Shown piece by piece: positions 1-9,167 of a stretch of DNA of 64,000 bases. How positions within the stretch are numbered: the first letter of the stretch is position 1; each line of letters begins with the position of its first letter. Below the pieces are notes generated by a model. It saw only the letters and a program-made list of their open reading frames with translations, did not search any database and was not told the origin of the DNA. The translations under genes were made by a program, and so were the position numbers. The DNA is taken from assembly GCA_016202695.1 (NCBI GenBank), contig JACQOE010000048.1, positions 47,334-111,333 of the forward strand. The letters run 5' to 3'. The stretch is from Pseudomonadota bacterium. GTDB taxonomy: Bacteria; Pseudomonadota; Alphaproteobacteria; JACQOE01.

Positions 1-1852
1 GCGGGGTGGTGGGGATGCCCTGGCCGACGACGTGGAAGCTCACCACCTCGACCGGCTCCTCGGGGCCGGCGCGGTGGCCGTAGGTCCGCTCGTGTTCCTG
101 GCCGAAGCGCTCCTCGAGCTCGACCAGAGAATGCCGCGTCACCGGGCCGTCGGGCATGGGCACGGTGAGCTCGTAGGACTGGCCCTGATAGCGCATGCTG
201 GCGGCGCGCTTGGCCCGGCTCTCGGCGGCGGTGAAGCCGTCGGCCTTGAGCTGGGCCATCGCCTCCTTCTCCATGCCGCCGACCACCCGCGCGACCAGCT
301 TGGGATCGACGGTCCGTACCATGCACCAGTGGGTGCGCGAGTAGTGGTGCTCGACCTCGGAGTAGAGGAGGCCGAAGGAGGAGAAGACGCCGGGCGAGGG
401 CGGCACCACGATCCGCCGCATCTGCAGCGACTCGGCGATGCCGGCGGCGAACAGTGGGCCGTTGCCGCCGAAGGCGAAGAGCGCGTACTCGCGCGGGTCG
501 CGGCCGCGCTCGGAGGAGACCGCCTTGATCGCCCGGATCATGTTGGAGGCGGCGATCTTGTGCGCGCCGAGCGCCGCGTGCGCGACCTCGAGGCCAAGCC
601 GCTTGGCGATCGTGTCGGCGAAGATCTTGTGCGACTTGGCCGCGTTCAGCTTCACCTCGCCGCCGCACAGGAACTCGGGGTTGATGTAGCCGAGGACGAC
701 GTTGGCGTCGGTGACCGTGGGCTCGGTGCCGCCGATGTCGTAGCACACCGGGCCCGGCACCGCGCCGGCGCTGGTCGGGCCCACCTGCAGCGAGCCGGCG
801 GGGTCGATCCAGACGTGCGAGCCGCCGCCGGCGCCCACCTCGGCGAGGTCGATGGCCGGCACCTTCAGGAGGTAGCCGGCCCCGGTCAGGAGCCGCGAGC
901 CGATCATGATCCCGGCCCCCACCTGGTACTCGGAGGCGCGGGTGACCTCGCCGTTCTCGATCAGCGACGCCTTGGCGGTGGTCCCGCCCATGTCGAAGCT
1001 GATGACCTTGCCGAGCCCCATCCGGTGGGCCAGCTGCTGCGAGCCCACCACGCCCGCGGCCGGGCCAGACTCGATCACGTTGCACGGCATCTCGGCCGCG
1101 GCCTCGGAGGGGGTCAGGCCGCCGTTGGACTGCATCAGGAGCAGCGGCGCCTTGATCTTGGCGCGGTCGAGCTCGCTGCGCAGGCGGGCGAGATAGGTGC
1201 GCACGATCGGCATCACGTAGGCGTTGATCACCGTGGTCGAGGTGCGCTCGTACTCGCGGATCTCGGGCAGCACCTCGCTCGAGATGCAGGTCAGGAGCTT
1301 CGGCGCGCGCTTCTGCACGATCTCCTTGATCCGCTTCTCGTGGGCGGGGTTGGCGTAGGAGTGCAGGAGGCAGACCGCCAGGGCTTCGATCTTCTCCTTG
1401 AGCAGGAAGTCGAGCTCCTTCCTCACGTCGGCCTCTTTGAGCTTCACCTGCACGTTGCCCTTGGCGTCGAGGCGCTCCTCGACCTCGCGGCGCAGGTAGC
1501 GCTCGACCAGCGGCACCGGCTTCTCCCAGGCGAGGTCGTAGAGGCGCGGCATGCGCAGGCGCCGGATCTCGAGCACGTCGCGGAAGCCCTTGGTGGTGAT
1601 GAGGCCGGTCTTCGCCCCCTTGTGCTCGAGGATCGCGTTCGAGGCGACGGTGGTCGCGTGCAGCACCTCGGAGACGTCGGCCGGCGTGAGCCGGTGCTCG
1701 CGCATCACCTCGTCGAGCCCCTCGATGATGGCGCGGGCGTAGTCGTCCACGCTCGACGAGACCTTCTTGGTGTGCAGCTCGCCGGCGGCGTTGAGGAAGA
1801 CGATGTCGGTAAAGGTGCCGCCGATATCGACGCCGACACGGAAACGGGCCAT
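1..1852 (-). CDS. Hydantoinase/oxoprolinase subunit A (HyuA-type), 3' part cut by window edge
   Basis: ATP-dependent amidohydrolase A subunit, of the family that opens cyclic amides (hydantoins, 5-oxoproline, N-methylhydantoin) or carboxylates ketones together with a B subunit. About 617 residues are visible; the family is near 690, so the C-terminus lies beyond base 1. The start reads MARFRVGVDIGGTFTD, the ASKHA nucleotide-binding motif, followed by a second phosphate loop SFDMGGTTAK and the GAGGGS segment typical of the A subunit. It begins 30 bp after the stop of the B-subunit gene, and AAGGAGGAACGTCACC precedes the ATG, a strong ribosome site. Substrate cannot be read from sequence; the 5-oxoproline, hydantoin and acetone-carboxylase branches all share these motifs. 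A second, distinct A/B pair lies at 25-29 kb. Confidence 0.9.
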   Translation of the reverse strand, partial: MARFRVGVDIGGTFTDIVFLNAAGELHTKKVSSSVDDYARAIIEGLDEVMREHRLTPADVSEVLHATTVASNAILEHKGAKTGLITTKGFRDVLEIRRLRMPRLYDLAWEKPVPLVERYLRREVEERLDAKGNVQVKLKEADVRKELDFLLKEKIEALAVCLLHSYANPAHEKRIKEIVQKRAPKLLTCISSEVLPEIREYERTSTTVINAYVMPIVRTYLARLRSELDRAKIKAPLLLMQSNGGLTPSEAAAEMPCNVIESGPAAGVVGSQQLAHRMGLGKVISFDMGGTTAKASLIENGEVTRASEYQVGAGIMIGSRLLTGAGYLLKVPAIDLAEVGAGGGSHVWIDPAGSLQVGPTSAGAVPGPVCYDIGGTEPTVTDANVVLGYINPEFLCGGEVKLNAAKSHKIFADTIAKRLGLEVAHAALGAHKIAASNMIRAIKAVSSERGRDPREYALFAFGGNGPLFAAGIAESLQMRRIVVPPSPGVFSSFGLLYSEVEHHYSRTHWCMVRTVDPKLVARVVGGMEKEAMAQLKADGFTAAESRAKRAASMRYQGQSYELTVPMPDGPVTRHSLVELEERFGQEHERTYGHRAGPEEPVEVVSFHVVGQGIPTTP

Positions 1853-1882
1853 GGTGACGTTCCTCCTTGATCTTCCAGGATG

Positions 1883-3676
1883 TTACTGGGGCCGTACGCC
1901 TTCGGGCAGCGGGCCGCGCTCGACGAAGGGCACCTTGGCCCACCGTCGCTTGCGCCGCAGCTCGTGGCGGAGTTTGTCGGTGGCGGCCTCGTCCACCGTC
2001 CAACTGCCGGGGTCGATGGCGACCCCGTACTCCCGGCGCGCGGTCTCCGGGCTGACATAGCCGTTGCGGACGTCCTTCAGCACCCGCCAGGTCTCGCGCT
2101 CCAGGGGATCGCCCCATCCGCCCCCGCCCGCGGAATCGTAACGGAAGACGTCGCCCTGCCGGATCATGCGGGTGACCTTGGAGGTCATCACCTCGGCGTT
2201 CCGGCCCGGGTTGAGGACGTTGATCGAGGGGCCGCCCGGCCCGCCGCCGTAGAGCCCGAAGGGGCGGAAGGCGCGGCGGTCGTTGCGGATCTGGAGCACC
2301 GCCTCGGCGGCGGTGAAGCGATAGTCGCGCCGATAGGCGGCGCCGCCGCGGAACCTGCCGGCGCCGGCCGAGTCGGTGATGAACTCGTAGGCGAGCATCT
2401 GGAGCGGGTGCTCGACCTCGGTCATCTCGACGGTCGAGGAGGAGAGGTTGGCGAACAGGCTGGCGTTGCCCTGCAGCCCGTCGGCGAAGGGGCGCCCGCC
2501 CCAGGCGCCGCAGCCGAAGTCGACGTAGATGAAGGGCGTGCGGTCGGCGTAGTAGCCGCCGACCGAGACGCCGATGTTGCCGCCGTCGGAGGCGGCGAAC
2601 ACCTTGTCCGGGCACATCTTGGCGAGCGCCCCGAAGGCGCAGTCGGTCATGCGGAAGCCGGTCAGCCCCCGCGCCGCGCTGGCGCCCGGCAACACCACGT
2701 TGGCGATGGTGCCGGGGGGCGCGACCACCTCGACGCAGCGGAAGAACCCCTCGTTGGCGGGGATGTCGCCAGGCAGGACCGACTTCAGGGCGCAGTAGAC
2801 CACCGCCTTGGTGAAGGAGAGGGTGTTGTTGATCGCCCCCTTCACCTGCGGCGAGGTTCCGGTCCAGTCGGCGCGGATGCGGTCGCCCTTCTTGATGAAC
2901 GCCACCTTGAGCCGGATCGGCTTGCCGAAGTCCACCCCGTCGTCGTCGATCCAGTCCTCGAAGTCGAACACTCCGTCGGGCAGCTCGCCGATCGCGATCC
3001 GCGCGAACCGTTCGCTGTAGTTCAGGATCTCCTCGAGGTAATGCTTGACGTCGGCCATGCCGTAGCTCGCCACCAGGTCCGCCATCCCCTCCTCGGCGGT
3101 GTGGCAGGCGGCGAGCTGGGCGCGGATGTCGCCGAACACGCGCACCGGCACCCGCACGTTCTTCGCGATGAGGCTGTGGATCGCCTCGTCGCGTTTGCCC
3201 TCCACGTAGTACCTGAGCGGCGGGATGCGCAGCCCCTCCTGGTAGGTCTCGGTCGAGTCGGCGGCGTTCGAGCCCGCCACCCGCCCGCCGACGTCGGTGT
3301 GATGGCAGATGGTGGCGGCGAAGGCCACCCGCTCGCCCTGCACGTAGACCGGCTTGAAGAGGAAGATGTCGGGGAGGTGCATCCCGCCGTCGAAGGGGTC
3401 GTTGAGGATGTAGACGTCGCCCGGGCGGATGTCGTTGCCGTAGTGGCGCATCACCGCCTCCATGGCGGTCGGCATCGAGCCCAGGTGCCCGGGCAGCGTC
3501 AGCCCCTGCGCCACCAGCCGCCCGCCGGCGTCGCAGATCGCGGTGGAATAGTCCATGTTGTCCTTGAGCACCCCGGAATAGGTGGTCCGGAGCACGGTCA
3601 AGGCCATCTCGTCGGCAAGGGAGAAGATCGAGTTCTTGAACAGCTCGAACGCGATCGGATCGCGCACCGCATTCAT
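1883..3676 (-). CDS. Hydantoinase/oxoprolinase subunit B (HyuB-type)
   Basis: B subunit partner of the preceding A subunit, 597 residues, close to the usual family length. The protein starts MNAVRDPIAFELFKNSIFSL and carries the family landmarks NDPFDGGMHLPD, HHTDVGGRVAGS and the glycine-rich AGGGGWGDPLERE near the C-terminus. The open frame extends 18 codons further upstream, but AAGGAG sits 10 bases before the internal ATG at 3676, so that start was chosen. First gene of a two-gene operon; the 248-bp region upstream (3677-3924) holds its promoter and an 8-bp inverted repeat. Cytoplasmic. The exact amide or ketone substrate is unknown. Confidence 0.9.
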   Translation of the reverse strand: MNAVRDPIAFELFKNSIFSLADEMALTVLRTTYSGVLKDNMDYSTAICDAGGRLVAQGLTLPGHLGSMPTAMEAVMRHYGNDIRPGDVYILNDPFDGGMHLPDIFLFKPVYVQGERVAFAATICHHTDVGGRVAGSNAADSTETYQEGLRIPPLRYYVEGKRDEAIHSLIAKNVRVPVRVFGDIRAQLAACHTAEEGMADLVASYGMADVKHYLEEILNYSERFARIAIGELPDGVFDFEDWIDDDGVDFGKPIRLKVAFIKKGDRIRADWTGTSPQVKGAINNTLSFTKAVVYCALKSVLPGDIPANEGFFRCVEVVAPPGTIANVVLPGASAARGLTGFRMTDCAFGALAKMCPDKVFAASDGGNIGVSVGGYYADRTPFIYVDFGCGAWGGRPFADGLQGNASLFANLSSSTVEMTEVEHPLQMLAYEFITDSAGAGRFRGGAAYRRDYRFTAAEAVLQIRNDRRAFRPFGLYGGGPGGPSINVLNPGRNAEVMTSKVTRMIRQGDVFRYDSAGGGGWGDPLERETWRVLKDVRNGYVSPETARREYGVAIDPGSWTVDEAATDKLRHELRRKRRWAKVPFVERGPLPEGVRPQ

Positions 3677-3746
3677 GCCCGGAGGACTCCTTGACTGGCC
3701 GGCGCGGCCCTGCCCGCCCCTCGCGTTCATCCACGGGCGCAGGCAT

Positions 3747-3780
3747 GAGGCGCCGACAGGTAGTTACCCCATGGCGCCTC
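3747..3780. promoter_or_regulatory. Inverted repeat upstream of the hyuBA operon
   Basis: GAGGCGCC at 3747-3754 is matched by GGCGCCTC at 3773-3780, with an 18-base spacer that is less G+C-rich (ACAGGTAGTTACCCCAT). It lies 71-104 bp upstream of the hyuB start codon and downstream of the pilus operon, so it could be a repressor site for hyuBA or a weak terminator for the pilus operon. No T-tract follows it. Confidence 0.3.
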
Positions 3781-3924
3781 CGAACGCCAGCCCCAACCGA
3801 CTCCCGGCGGGCGGGGGAGGAAGGGACGAGCGGCCGAAAGCCCGGGTCAAGGGCCGGCGGAGGAGGCCCGACGCCCCTTCGCCCTCGGCGGCATCGGAGG
3901 CGGCCGGTCCGGCCGGGATAGGCT

Positions 3925-4854
3925 CTAGCGCGCGCGGACGGTGACGTTGATGTTGTCGGCGTGCGGCCCGGCGAGCGCGTTGTCGAGGGTGCCGACGGTG
4001 GCCGAGACGGTGAATCGATCGCCGGTGGCGGTCGTCGGCCCGGCTCCTTCGGCGACCACCGCGTGGGGTGCGCCGAGATCGACCGCGTCGCCGTTCACCG
4101 TGAGCAGATAGGGCACGCTGCTGTCGGCAAGGGTGACATGCCGCATCACCCCCCGGTTCTCGGAGGAAAACAGCATGGTGTAGTCGGTATTGGCGCGCAC
4201 CAGGACGTCGGCGTTCCGTATCTCGCCCGTCTCGAGGCGACCGAAATCCAGGGTGCGGCGCGTGGCGTAGGGATCGAAGAGGGCGCCGCAGCCGACCACG
4301 CAGACCTGCACGGTGGGGCGCACCCGGGCGTCGATGCGCACGCCCTGCGACCGCTTGAAGACGTGGTTGGTGAGCGTTCCTTCGTAGAGCGAAAGGGTAA
4401 TCTGGTCGGCGTAGGAACCGGGAGGAACGACCTGCAGCGGGGGAACCTCGACGTAATAGGAGAGCTCGACGGTTTCCAGCCCGGGGCCGAATTCGCCCGC
4501 GAGCACCTCGGCTGCCGAGGCCTCGGGCAGGGCCTTCAGCACGTTGCTCTTGCTCGGCCCGTCGTAGACCTGGTAGGCGAGCTCGTCGGCCCCCGAGGCG
4601 AGGCGACGGTCGTAGCTTCCGGCCCCGCCGGGCGAGAAGGTGACGAAGAACGCGCAGGCGTCGCCGGCCTTGTGGCGGACCTCGAAGAACACCGTTTCGG
4701 CCCGGGCCGTGGGCTCGAAGACCTCGTAGCGGTCGCCGCCGCGGAAGCGCACGGATCCCATCCGCTGCAGGTCGATATCGCAGGCGCCGAGCGCCTCGCC
4801 GAGCGGCGCGAGCGCGGCGAGCAGGAGGGCGACGAACGGCAGGGCTTTCGGCAT
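3925..4854 (-). CDS. Secreted pilus tip/adhesin-like protein (spore coat U type)
   Basis: Last gene of the chaperone-usher operon, 309 residues. A signal peptide (MPKALPFVALLLAALAPLGE, cut near AlaLeuGly) precedes a mature protein starting with CDIDLQRMG. The C-terminal half (FGRLETGE, TDYTMLFSSENRG, SVPYLLTVNG, then a final beta-strand VTATVGTL/INVTVRAR) resembles the SCPU/CsuE-type fimbrial fold, in which the last strand is donated during assembly. The length fits a two-domain tip adhesin rather than a shaft pilin. The longer upstream frame is rejected: GGGAGG touches the ATG at 4854 and the usher gene ends only 13 bp upstream. Role as tip protein is inferred from its place in the operon. 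Confidence 0.75.
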   Translation of the reverse strand: MPKALPFVALLLAALAPLGEALGACDIDLQRMGSVRFRGGDRYEVFEPTARAETVFFEVRHKAGDACAFFVTFSPGGAGSYDRRLASGADELAYQVYDGPSKSNVLKALPEASAAEVLAGEFGPGLETVELSYYVEVPPLQVVPPGSYADQITLSLYEGTLTNHVFKRSQGVRIDARVRPTVQVCVVGCGALFDPYATRRTLDFGRLETGEIRNADVLVRANTDYTMLFSSENRGVMRHVTLADSSVPYLLTVNGDAVDLGAPHAVVAEGAGPTTATGDRFTVSATVGTLDNALAGPHADNINVTVRAR

Positions 4855-4867
4855 CCTCCCGGGCTCC

Positions 4868-7453
4868 CTACTCGCGTGGTCTCGGCTCGGGCGCGCGCGG
4901 CCCGGGGGCGGCAGGCGCCGGGACCGGGGCCGCCCCCTCGGCGGTGCGCAGCACGAGGGCGCCGGCGTCGTAGCGCCCCTCGGTGCCCTCGGGGATGACG
5001 AACGGGATCGGCGCCTCGGGGTGGGCGTAGAGCCTGAGATGGTAGCGGCCGGGGAGCAGCCCCTCGGCGACGAACTTGCCCACCCGGTTGCTGAACATGA
5101 GGATCGGCGGGTGATCGGGGCGGTCGAGGAAGACGATCTCGCCCGCCTGCAGGCCAACCGGCCGCCCGTCCTCTCCCTTGAGCGCGCCGACGAGGAACAC
5201 CCGCGCCTCGGTCCCGACCTGGATCATGGTCCCACTCTTGTAGGTGGGGAGGAGATGGAACGACTGCTCGCCGAGCTCGTAGCCGACCGGAAGGTCGGGA
5301 GCATCGATCATCACATGGGTGACGCGGTAGGGCGAGAGCTCGGGCAGCACCGCCGGCCCGAGCCGGTCGATCCGCGCCAGGTAGGCGTGGTCGCGCGGGT
5401 TGACCTCGATCGGCTGGCCCTCGAGGTTCGGGTGCGGGGCGATGATCGCGAAGCTGTTCGAGACCAGCCGGCCGAGGCCGACCCGCCCGCCGGCGAAGAC
5501 GATGGCCCCGTCGGCCCTGAGCGTGCTGGTCCGCTCGGTCGCGTCGCCGGGGTCGAAGTGCCGTGGCCGCGAGACGTCGTGATCGAGGGCGAGGCGCCCG
5601 CGCGTACCCGTATAGAGCACCTCGCCGGAGAGGTCCTGGGTCTCGGGGCCACGCTCCAGGCTGGCCGAGGCGGCGACCTCGCCGACCTGGTCGAAGGGCG
5701 TGTAGCGCCAGTCGAGGCGCGAGGTGGCGGGATAGGTCTCGCGCGTCAGCAGCACGCTCTGGCGGCCCTCGTAGAGGGGGATGTTGACCGTGAACAGGGC
5801 CGTGCCCGAGATCACGCCCTCGGTATCCACCCGGCGTTCGAAGCGGAGCGTCGAGGTGATGCCGTCCCGGAAGCTGCGGGTGAAATAGAGGTTGGCGCCG
5901 TTGGTGTTGCGCCGCGAAACGCGCCCGACCTGGTAGTCGGCGCCGAGGCCGACGGAGAGGTCCCAGAACCACTTCTGACTGTATCCGGCGGCGAAGTTGA
6001 GCGCCACCGGGTTGGTCGGGGCGAGGCGGCCGAGGGAGGCGAAGTCGCGCCCCTGGTAGGTTGTCGAGAACGACCATGTGCGCCGCCAGGGGTTGGTCGG
6101 CCGGGGATCGCTGTAGCGGTACTGCAGGCGCGCCGCGAGGTCGGGGCCGGCGGCATCGGTGCGACTGGCGGCGAGGTCGGTGCGGACCGTGCCGAGCACC
6201 CCGGCGACCGTCGCCTCCACCCCCGCCATCTGCTGGTCGCCGCTGCCCTGGAGGTTGGCGCCGAGGGTGGCGATCTCGCTCAGACCGGCGCGGTGGAACA
6301 GCGAGAAGGTTGGGAAGGCGTGCTCGTACTTGCGCAGGCCGCCGGCGGTCTGCGACGGCAGCCCGACATTGTAGGCGAACTCGTCCTCGCCGGGCGCGAG
6401 CAGGGCGCTCTCGAAGACGTAGGGGAAGTGAAGCACCTCCTCGCGGCCGACATCGTCGGTGAGCTTGACGCGCACGTCGTTGACGCCCGAGGCGAAGGGG
6501 AAGTCGCGGACGTTGTAGCTCCCGGCGGGAAGGCGCTGGGTGCTGACGAGGCGGTCGTTGACGTAGATCTCGGCCTTCGCCGTCCGATCCAGCCGGAACT
6601 CGGCCTCGCCGGTCGGCTGGGTCACCCGGTAGGGCTGGAGGCTGAAGTTCTTGGCCAGGGTGAGGCCGCCCATCGGCACGAAGCTCTGGAACCCGACCCG
6701 GGGATAGGAGAGATCGCCGGCGCTATAGCGCCACATGCGCCCGATGTCGTCGTGCACCAGGCGGAAATCCCCGCGCTGCCAGGGCCGGGCCGCATCCTCG
6801 GTATAGTTGGCGACCCCCTCCGCCACCCACCCCTGCAGGTTGAAGGCGCCGTCGAGGTCGGCGCGCACCGGCTGGCGCCCGGTGCGGACTCCGGTTCGCG
6901 CGGTGTGGCGCTCGGCGACGGCCGAGCGCAGGTTGACGAAGGCGCTGACCGGCGCCGGGGCAAGCGCGGTCCTGGCCTCGGGGGGCGGGCCGACGCGGCG
7001 AAGCCTGAGCTGGAGCGTGCGCCGGAGGCTGGCCGGGATGGTGATCCGGAGCACCAGGGCGAGCTCGTCGAAGACCGCATCGAGCCCTTGGCGGCGGAGG
7101 TCCCGGAACGGGAGATAGCCCTTGGGGTCGACGGCGGACTCGAGCGCGGCGAGCGGCTCCTCCTGCAGCACGCGGCCGACCTCGGCGAGGAGCGGAACGG
7201 CGTCGATGCGAAGCTCAGCCGGATCGGGCGAGATGACGACGCGAACCTCGCCCATGAACCGGCCGTCCAGGTAGTAGGGAACCGAAACCGTCCGTTCGGC
7301 GGCCGGAGCCGAGGGCTTGCCGAAGACGCGGCGGAAGATCTCCTCCTGCGTCGCCGCCTGCGCCAGGGCGCCGTGCGGGCCGAGCGGAAGCGGTCGGATC
7401 AACCAGGCGGGGGGGAGGAGCAAGAGGTCGAGGGCGGAGAGGACGACCAGCAA
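4868..7453 (-). CDS. Fimbrial outer-membrane usher (FimD/CsuD-like); start uncertain
   Basis: Outer-membrane pore that assembles pilin subunits brought by the periplasmic chaperone, about 861 residues. After a hydrophobic leader (LSALDLLLLPPAWL...ALAQA) come an N-terminal domain (PYYLDGRFMGEVRV), a long beta-barrel stretch with alternating aromatic residues, a plug/middle region (QPIEVNPRDHAYLARI) and a C-terminal domain ending APGPRAPEPRPRE. No ATG or GTG lies in a credible place: an in-frame TTG at 7453 is the best formal start but loses the two arginines expected before the leader. An in-frame GTG at 7651 would add about 66 residues, mostly arginine-rich, and read through three hairpins. 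Either a rare start is used or a small sequence error is present. Family assignment is firm; the 5' end is not. Confidence 0.82.
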   Translation of the reverse strand: MLVVLSALDLLLLPPAWLIRPLPLGPHGALAQAATQEEIFRRVFGKPSAPAAERTVSVPYYLDGRFMGEVRVVISPDPAELRIDAVPLLAEVGRVLQEEPLAALESAVDPKGYLPFRDLRRQGLDAVFDELALVLRITIPASLRRTLQLRLRRVGPPPEARTALAPAPVSAFVNLRSAVAERHTARTGVRTGRQPVRADLDGAFNLQGWVAEGVANYTEDAARPWQRGDFRLVHDDIGRMWRYSAGDLSYPRVGFQSFVPMGGLTLAKNFSLQPYRVTQPTGEAEFRLDRTAKAEIYVNDRLVSTQRLPAGSYNVRDFPFASGVNDVRVKLTDDVGREEVLHFPYVFESALLAPGEDEFAYNVGLPSQTAGGLRKYEHAFPTFSLFHRAGLSEIATLGANLQGSGDQQMAGVEATVAGVLGTVRTDLAASRTDAAGPDLAARLQYRYSDPRPTNPWRRTWSFSTTYQGRDFASLGRLAPTNPVALNFAAGYSQKWFWDLSVGLGADYQVGRVSRRNTNGANLYFTRSFRDGITSTLRFERRVDTEGVISGTALFTVNIPLYEGRQSVLLTRETYPATSRLDWRYTPFDQVGEVAASASLERGPETQDLSGEVLYTGTRGRLALDHDVSRPRHFDPGDATERTSTLRADGAIVFAGGRVGLGRLVSNSFAIIAPHPNLEGQPIEVNPRDHAYLARIDRLGPAVLPELSPYRVTHVMIDAPDLPVGYELGEQSFHLLPTYKSGTMIQVGTEARVFLVGALKGEDGRPVGLQAGEIVFLDRPDHPPILMFSNRVGKFVAEGLLPGRYHLRLYAHPEAPIPFVIPEGTEGRYDAGALVLRTAEGAAPVPAPAAPGPRAPEPRPRE

Positions 7454-7551
7454 GGCCCGCCGAACCGAGGCCGGCCGAGAGCGCCCGGCGCGAAAGCGGC
7501 GGTGCCCTTCCTCGCCCCCCTTCGGGCGCGCGCCGCCGGCGCTTGACCGAG

Positions 7552-7648
7552 AGCCTGCTTCGATACCCGTCGCGAGCCGCGACGGGTATCGAGACAGGCT
7601 TTGAGCCGATGCCGGGCATCGCCGCCGCGCCCGGTCACGGCGACCGGG
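7552..7648. promoter_or_regulatory. Cluster of three hairpins between chaperone and usher genes
   Basis: Three back-to-back inverted repeats: (1) 7552-7600, nearly fully paired, arms AGCCTG and CGATACCCGTCGCG matched by CGCGACGGGTATCG and CAGGCT, with a 3-base loop; (2) 7608-7620, GATGCC-G-GGCATC; (3) 7630-7648, CCCGGTC-5-GACCGGG. They fall inside the pilus operon, in the 206 bp separating the chaperone stop from the usher, where other gaps in this operon are 13-34 bp. Such intercistronic stems usually act as RNA processing or stability elements, or lower expression of the distal gene. Confidence 0.65.
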
Positions 7649-7659
7649 CACGGGACCGC

Positions 7660-8484
7660 TCAGCGCATGTATTCGGTCGTGAGGCCCGCCTGGAGGGCGC
7701 CGGTCCCCAGCCCGTTCGGCCAGGGCAGAAGGAAGCGCCGCTTGGTCCCGGCCAGGATGTTGGCATTGGCGATCGTGCCTTCGAGCCGCTCCGGTCCCAG
7801 CTCGACCGCGGTCCCCTGCCCGCTGCCGGGCGCGACCGCGGTCACCCGCAGGCGCGGATTGTGAAGGATACCATGGCCGTCGCCGCGATTGTGCAGGGTG
7901 ACCTCGATCATGCGCGCGCCGGCGGCGCCGGTCGTGGACTGGACCGAGTCCACGGCCACCTCGGGCTTCACCCCTTTGGGGGTGACGTAGATCGAGCCTT
8001 CGTAGCGAAGCAGCAGTCGGATCGTCCCGCGGGTGCCCTCGGGCTGCTTCTCGAGCTCGATCGGAAGCTGCTCGGCGATGATGCGGAAGGCCAGCTCCTG
8101 CGCCGGATTCGGTTCCCCGACCCAGCTCACCCGCACGACCTGAACCTTGTCGGGCATCACCACCATCTGCGGCGGATAGACGACGAAATCGTCGTCGGCG
8201 GCGATGTAGGTTTCCTTGCCGTCGAGGTCCATCCGGCGCTCGACCATCGTGATCTGCACCGCCACCGGCTTGTCGGTGTTGTTGATCACGCCGAACGACT
8301 GGGTTGCGCCGCGCCCGGCGGGCTCGAACTCCATGACGATGGGAACCAGCCGGAACGCCGCGGCCGGGCCGGCCGCCAATGCCGTGGCCAACGCAACCAG
8401 GACACACAGCAGCCAGCCCCACGCGATACCCCGGGAGAGGCGGACCCCCCCGCCACTCCGAGGCGCCTTTTCCATCGCGCCCAT
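7660..8484 (-). CDS. Periplasmic fimbrial chaperone (PapD-like)
   Basis: Binds unfolded pilin subunits in the periplasm by donating a beta-strand and delivers them to the usher. 274 residues: basic N-terminus and hydrophobic leader (GWLLCVLVALATALAAGPAAA), then the first immunoglobulin-like domain (FRLVPIVMEFEP, FGVINNTDKPVAVQITMVER, PPQMVVMPDKVQVVRV) and a second domain (AVDSVQSTTGAAGARMIEVTL to LLPWPNGLG). The VQVVRV strand after the proline-rich loop is the usual donor strand. AAGGAGGGGATC precedes the ATG at 8484; a second in-frame ATG at 8475 is less well spaced. Second gene of the operon, 34 bp after the pilin gene. Confidence 0.88.
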   Translation of the reverse strand: MGAMEKAPRSGGGVRLSRGIAWGWLLCVLVALATALAAGPAAAFRLVPIVMEFEPAGRGATQSFGVINNTDKPVAVQITMVERRMDLDGKETYIAADDDFVVYPPQMVVMPDKVQVVRVSWVGEPNPAQELAFRIIAEQLPIELEKQPEGTRGTIRLLLRYEGSIYVTPKGVKPEVAVDSVQSTTGAAGARMIEVTLHNRGDGHGILHNPRLRVTAVAPGSGQGTAVELGPERLEGTIANANILAGTKRRFLLPWPNGLGTGALQAGLTTEYMR

Positions 8485-8518
8485 GATCCCCTCCTTCGGT
8501 GACCGGCGTCGCCCGGCG

Positions 8519-9061
8519 TCAGCTCGAGGTGATGGTGAAGGTCAACGTCTCGGTGTAGGTCCCGGACGGCAACACCCCGCTGATCGTGTAGGTGATCTCC
8601 GCCGTGCTGACGGTGCCGCCGAGGTCGATCGTGCCCTTGGTGAGCCAGCTCGCCTCGCCGCTCGCGAAGGTGAGCGCGGACCCGGCATCCTTGTGCACGT
8701 CGAACGTCAGCGCCTCCTCGGCAGCCGCGTTCCACAGGCAGGGCGAGGTCGCGGTCGCGCAGCGCGAGCCGGCGACCAGATTTGCCGAACTCACCTTCAC
8801 CGTATACCCGGCCGGGTTGTTCGACTTGGTGGTGACCGGGTCGGCCACTTCGAGCTTGGTCACCGTCTGCTCGGTGGTGAGGTCGAGGTTGGTCGGCGTC
8901 CCCGACGGCGTGACGGTGATGGTGACCACGATCGCAACACTCCCTTGCAGGCCCAGGGTCGCCTGCGCGGTGACCGCCTGGGCCGTCTCGCTGCCGCCCA
9001 GGACCAGCGAGGTCCCGAGGGCGGTTGCCGCCAACAGGCCGGCGATTCGGGTCTTGAACAT
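8519..9061 (-). CDS. Probable major pilin subunit of the chaperone-usher pilus
   Basis: First gene of the pilus operon, 180 residues. Signal peptide MFKTRIAGLLAATALGTSLV with processing near AQA; mature protein rich in Thr, Ser, Ala and Val with alternating beta-strand pattern (SVAIVVTITVTPSG, GYTVKVSSANLVAG, EITYTISGV) and a C-terminal strand ETLTFTITSS suited to donor-strand exchange. Two cysteines (CATATSPC) could form a disulfide. Size, position and composition fit a shaft pilin; no close family name can be given from sequence alone. AAAGGAAA 8 bases before the ATG at 9061 fixes the start; the longer frame upstream has no ribosome site. Confidence 0.75.
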   Translation of the reverse strand: MFKTRIAGLLAATALGTSLVLGGSETAQAVTAQATLGLQGSVAIVVTITVTPSGTPTNLDLTTEQTVTKLEVADPVTTKSNNPAGYTVKVSSANLVAGSRCATATSPCLWNAAAEEALTFDVHKDAGSALTFASGEASWLTKGTIDLGGTVSTAEITYTISGVLPSGTYTETLTFTITSS

Positions 9062-9167
9062 GGGAGTTTCCTTTCTCTTCTCGTTGGCTGCTTCCTGCCC
9101 TCTCGCCCCCCGGGGCGGGTCGGCCCTCCGTCCGCCCCGTTGGCCGGGCGGGTCGGAGCAGGAATTC

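Noticed and set aside
32..1870. 612-residue plus-strand open frame over hyuA
   Set aside because: Low-complexity Gly/Ala/Arg/Asp/His composition typical of antisense frames; the minus strand encodes a clear HyuA.
7454..8422. Usher extended to 1184 residues
   Set aside because: The extra part lies antiparallel in frame over the chaperone gene and has no usher or leader features.
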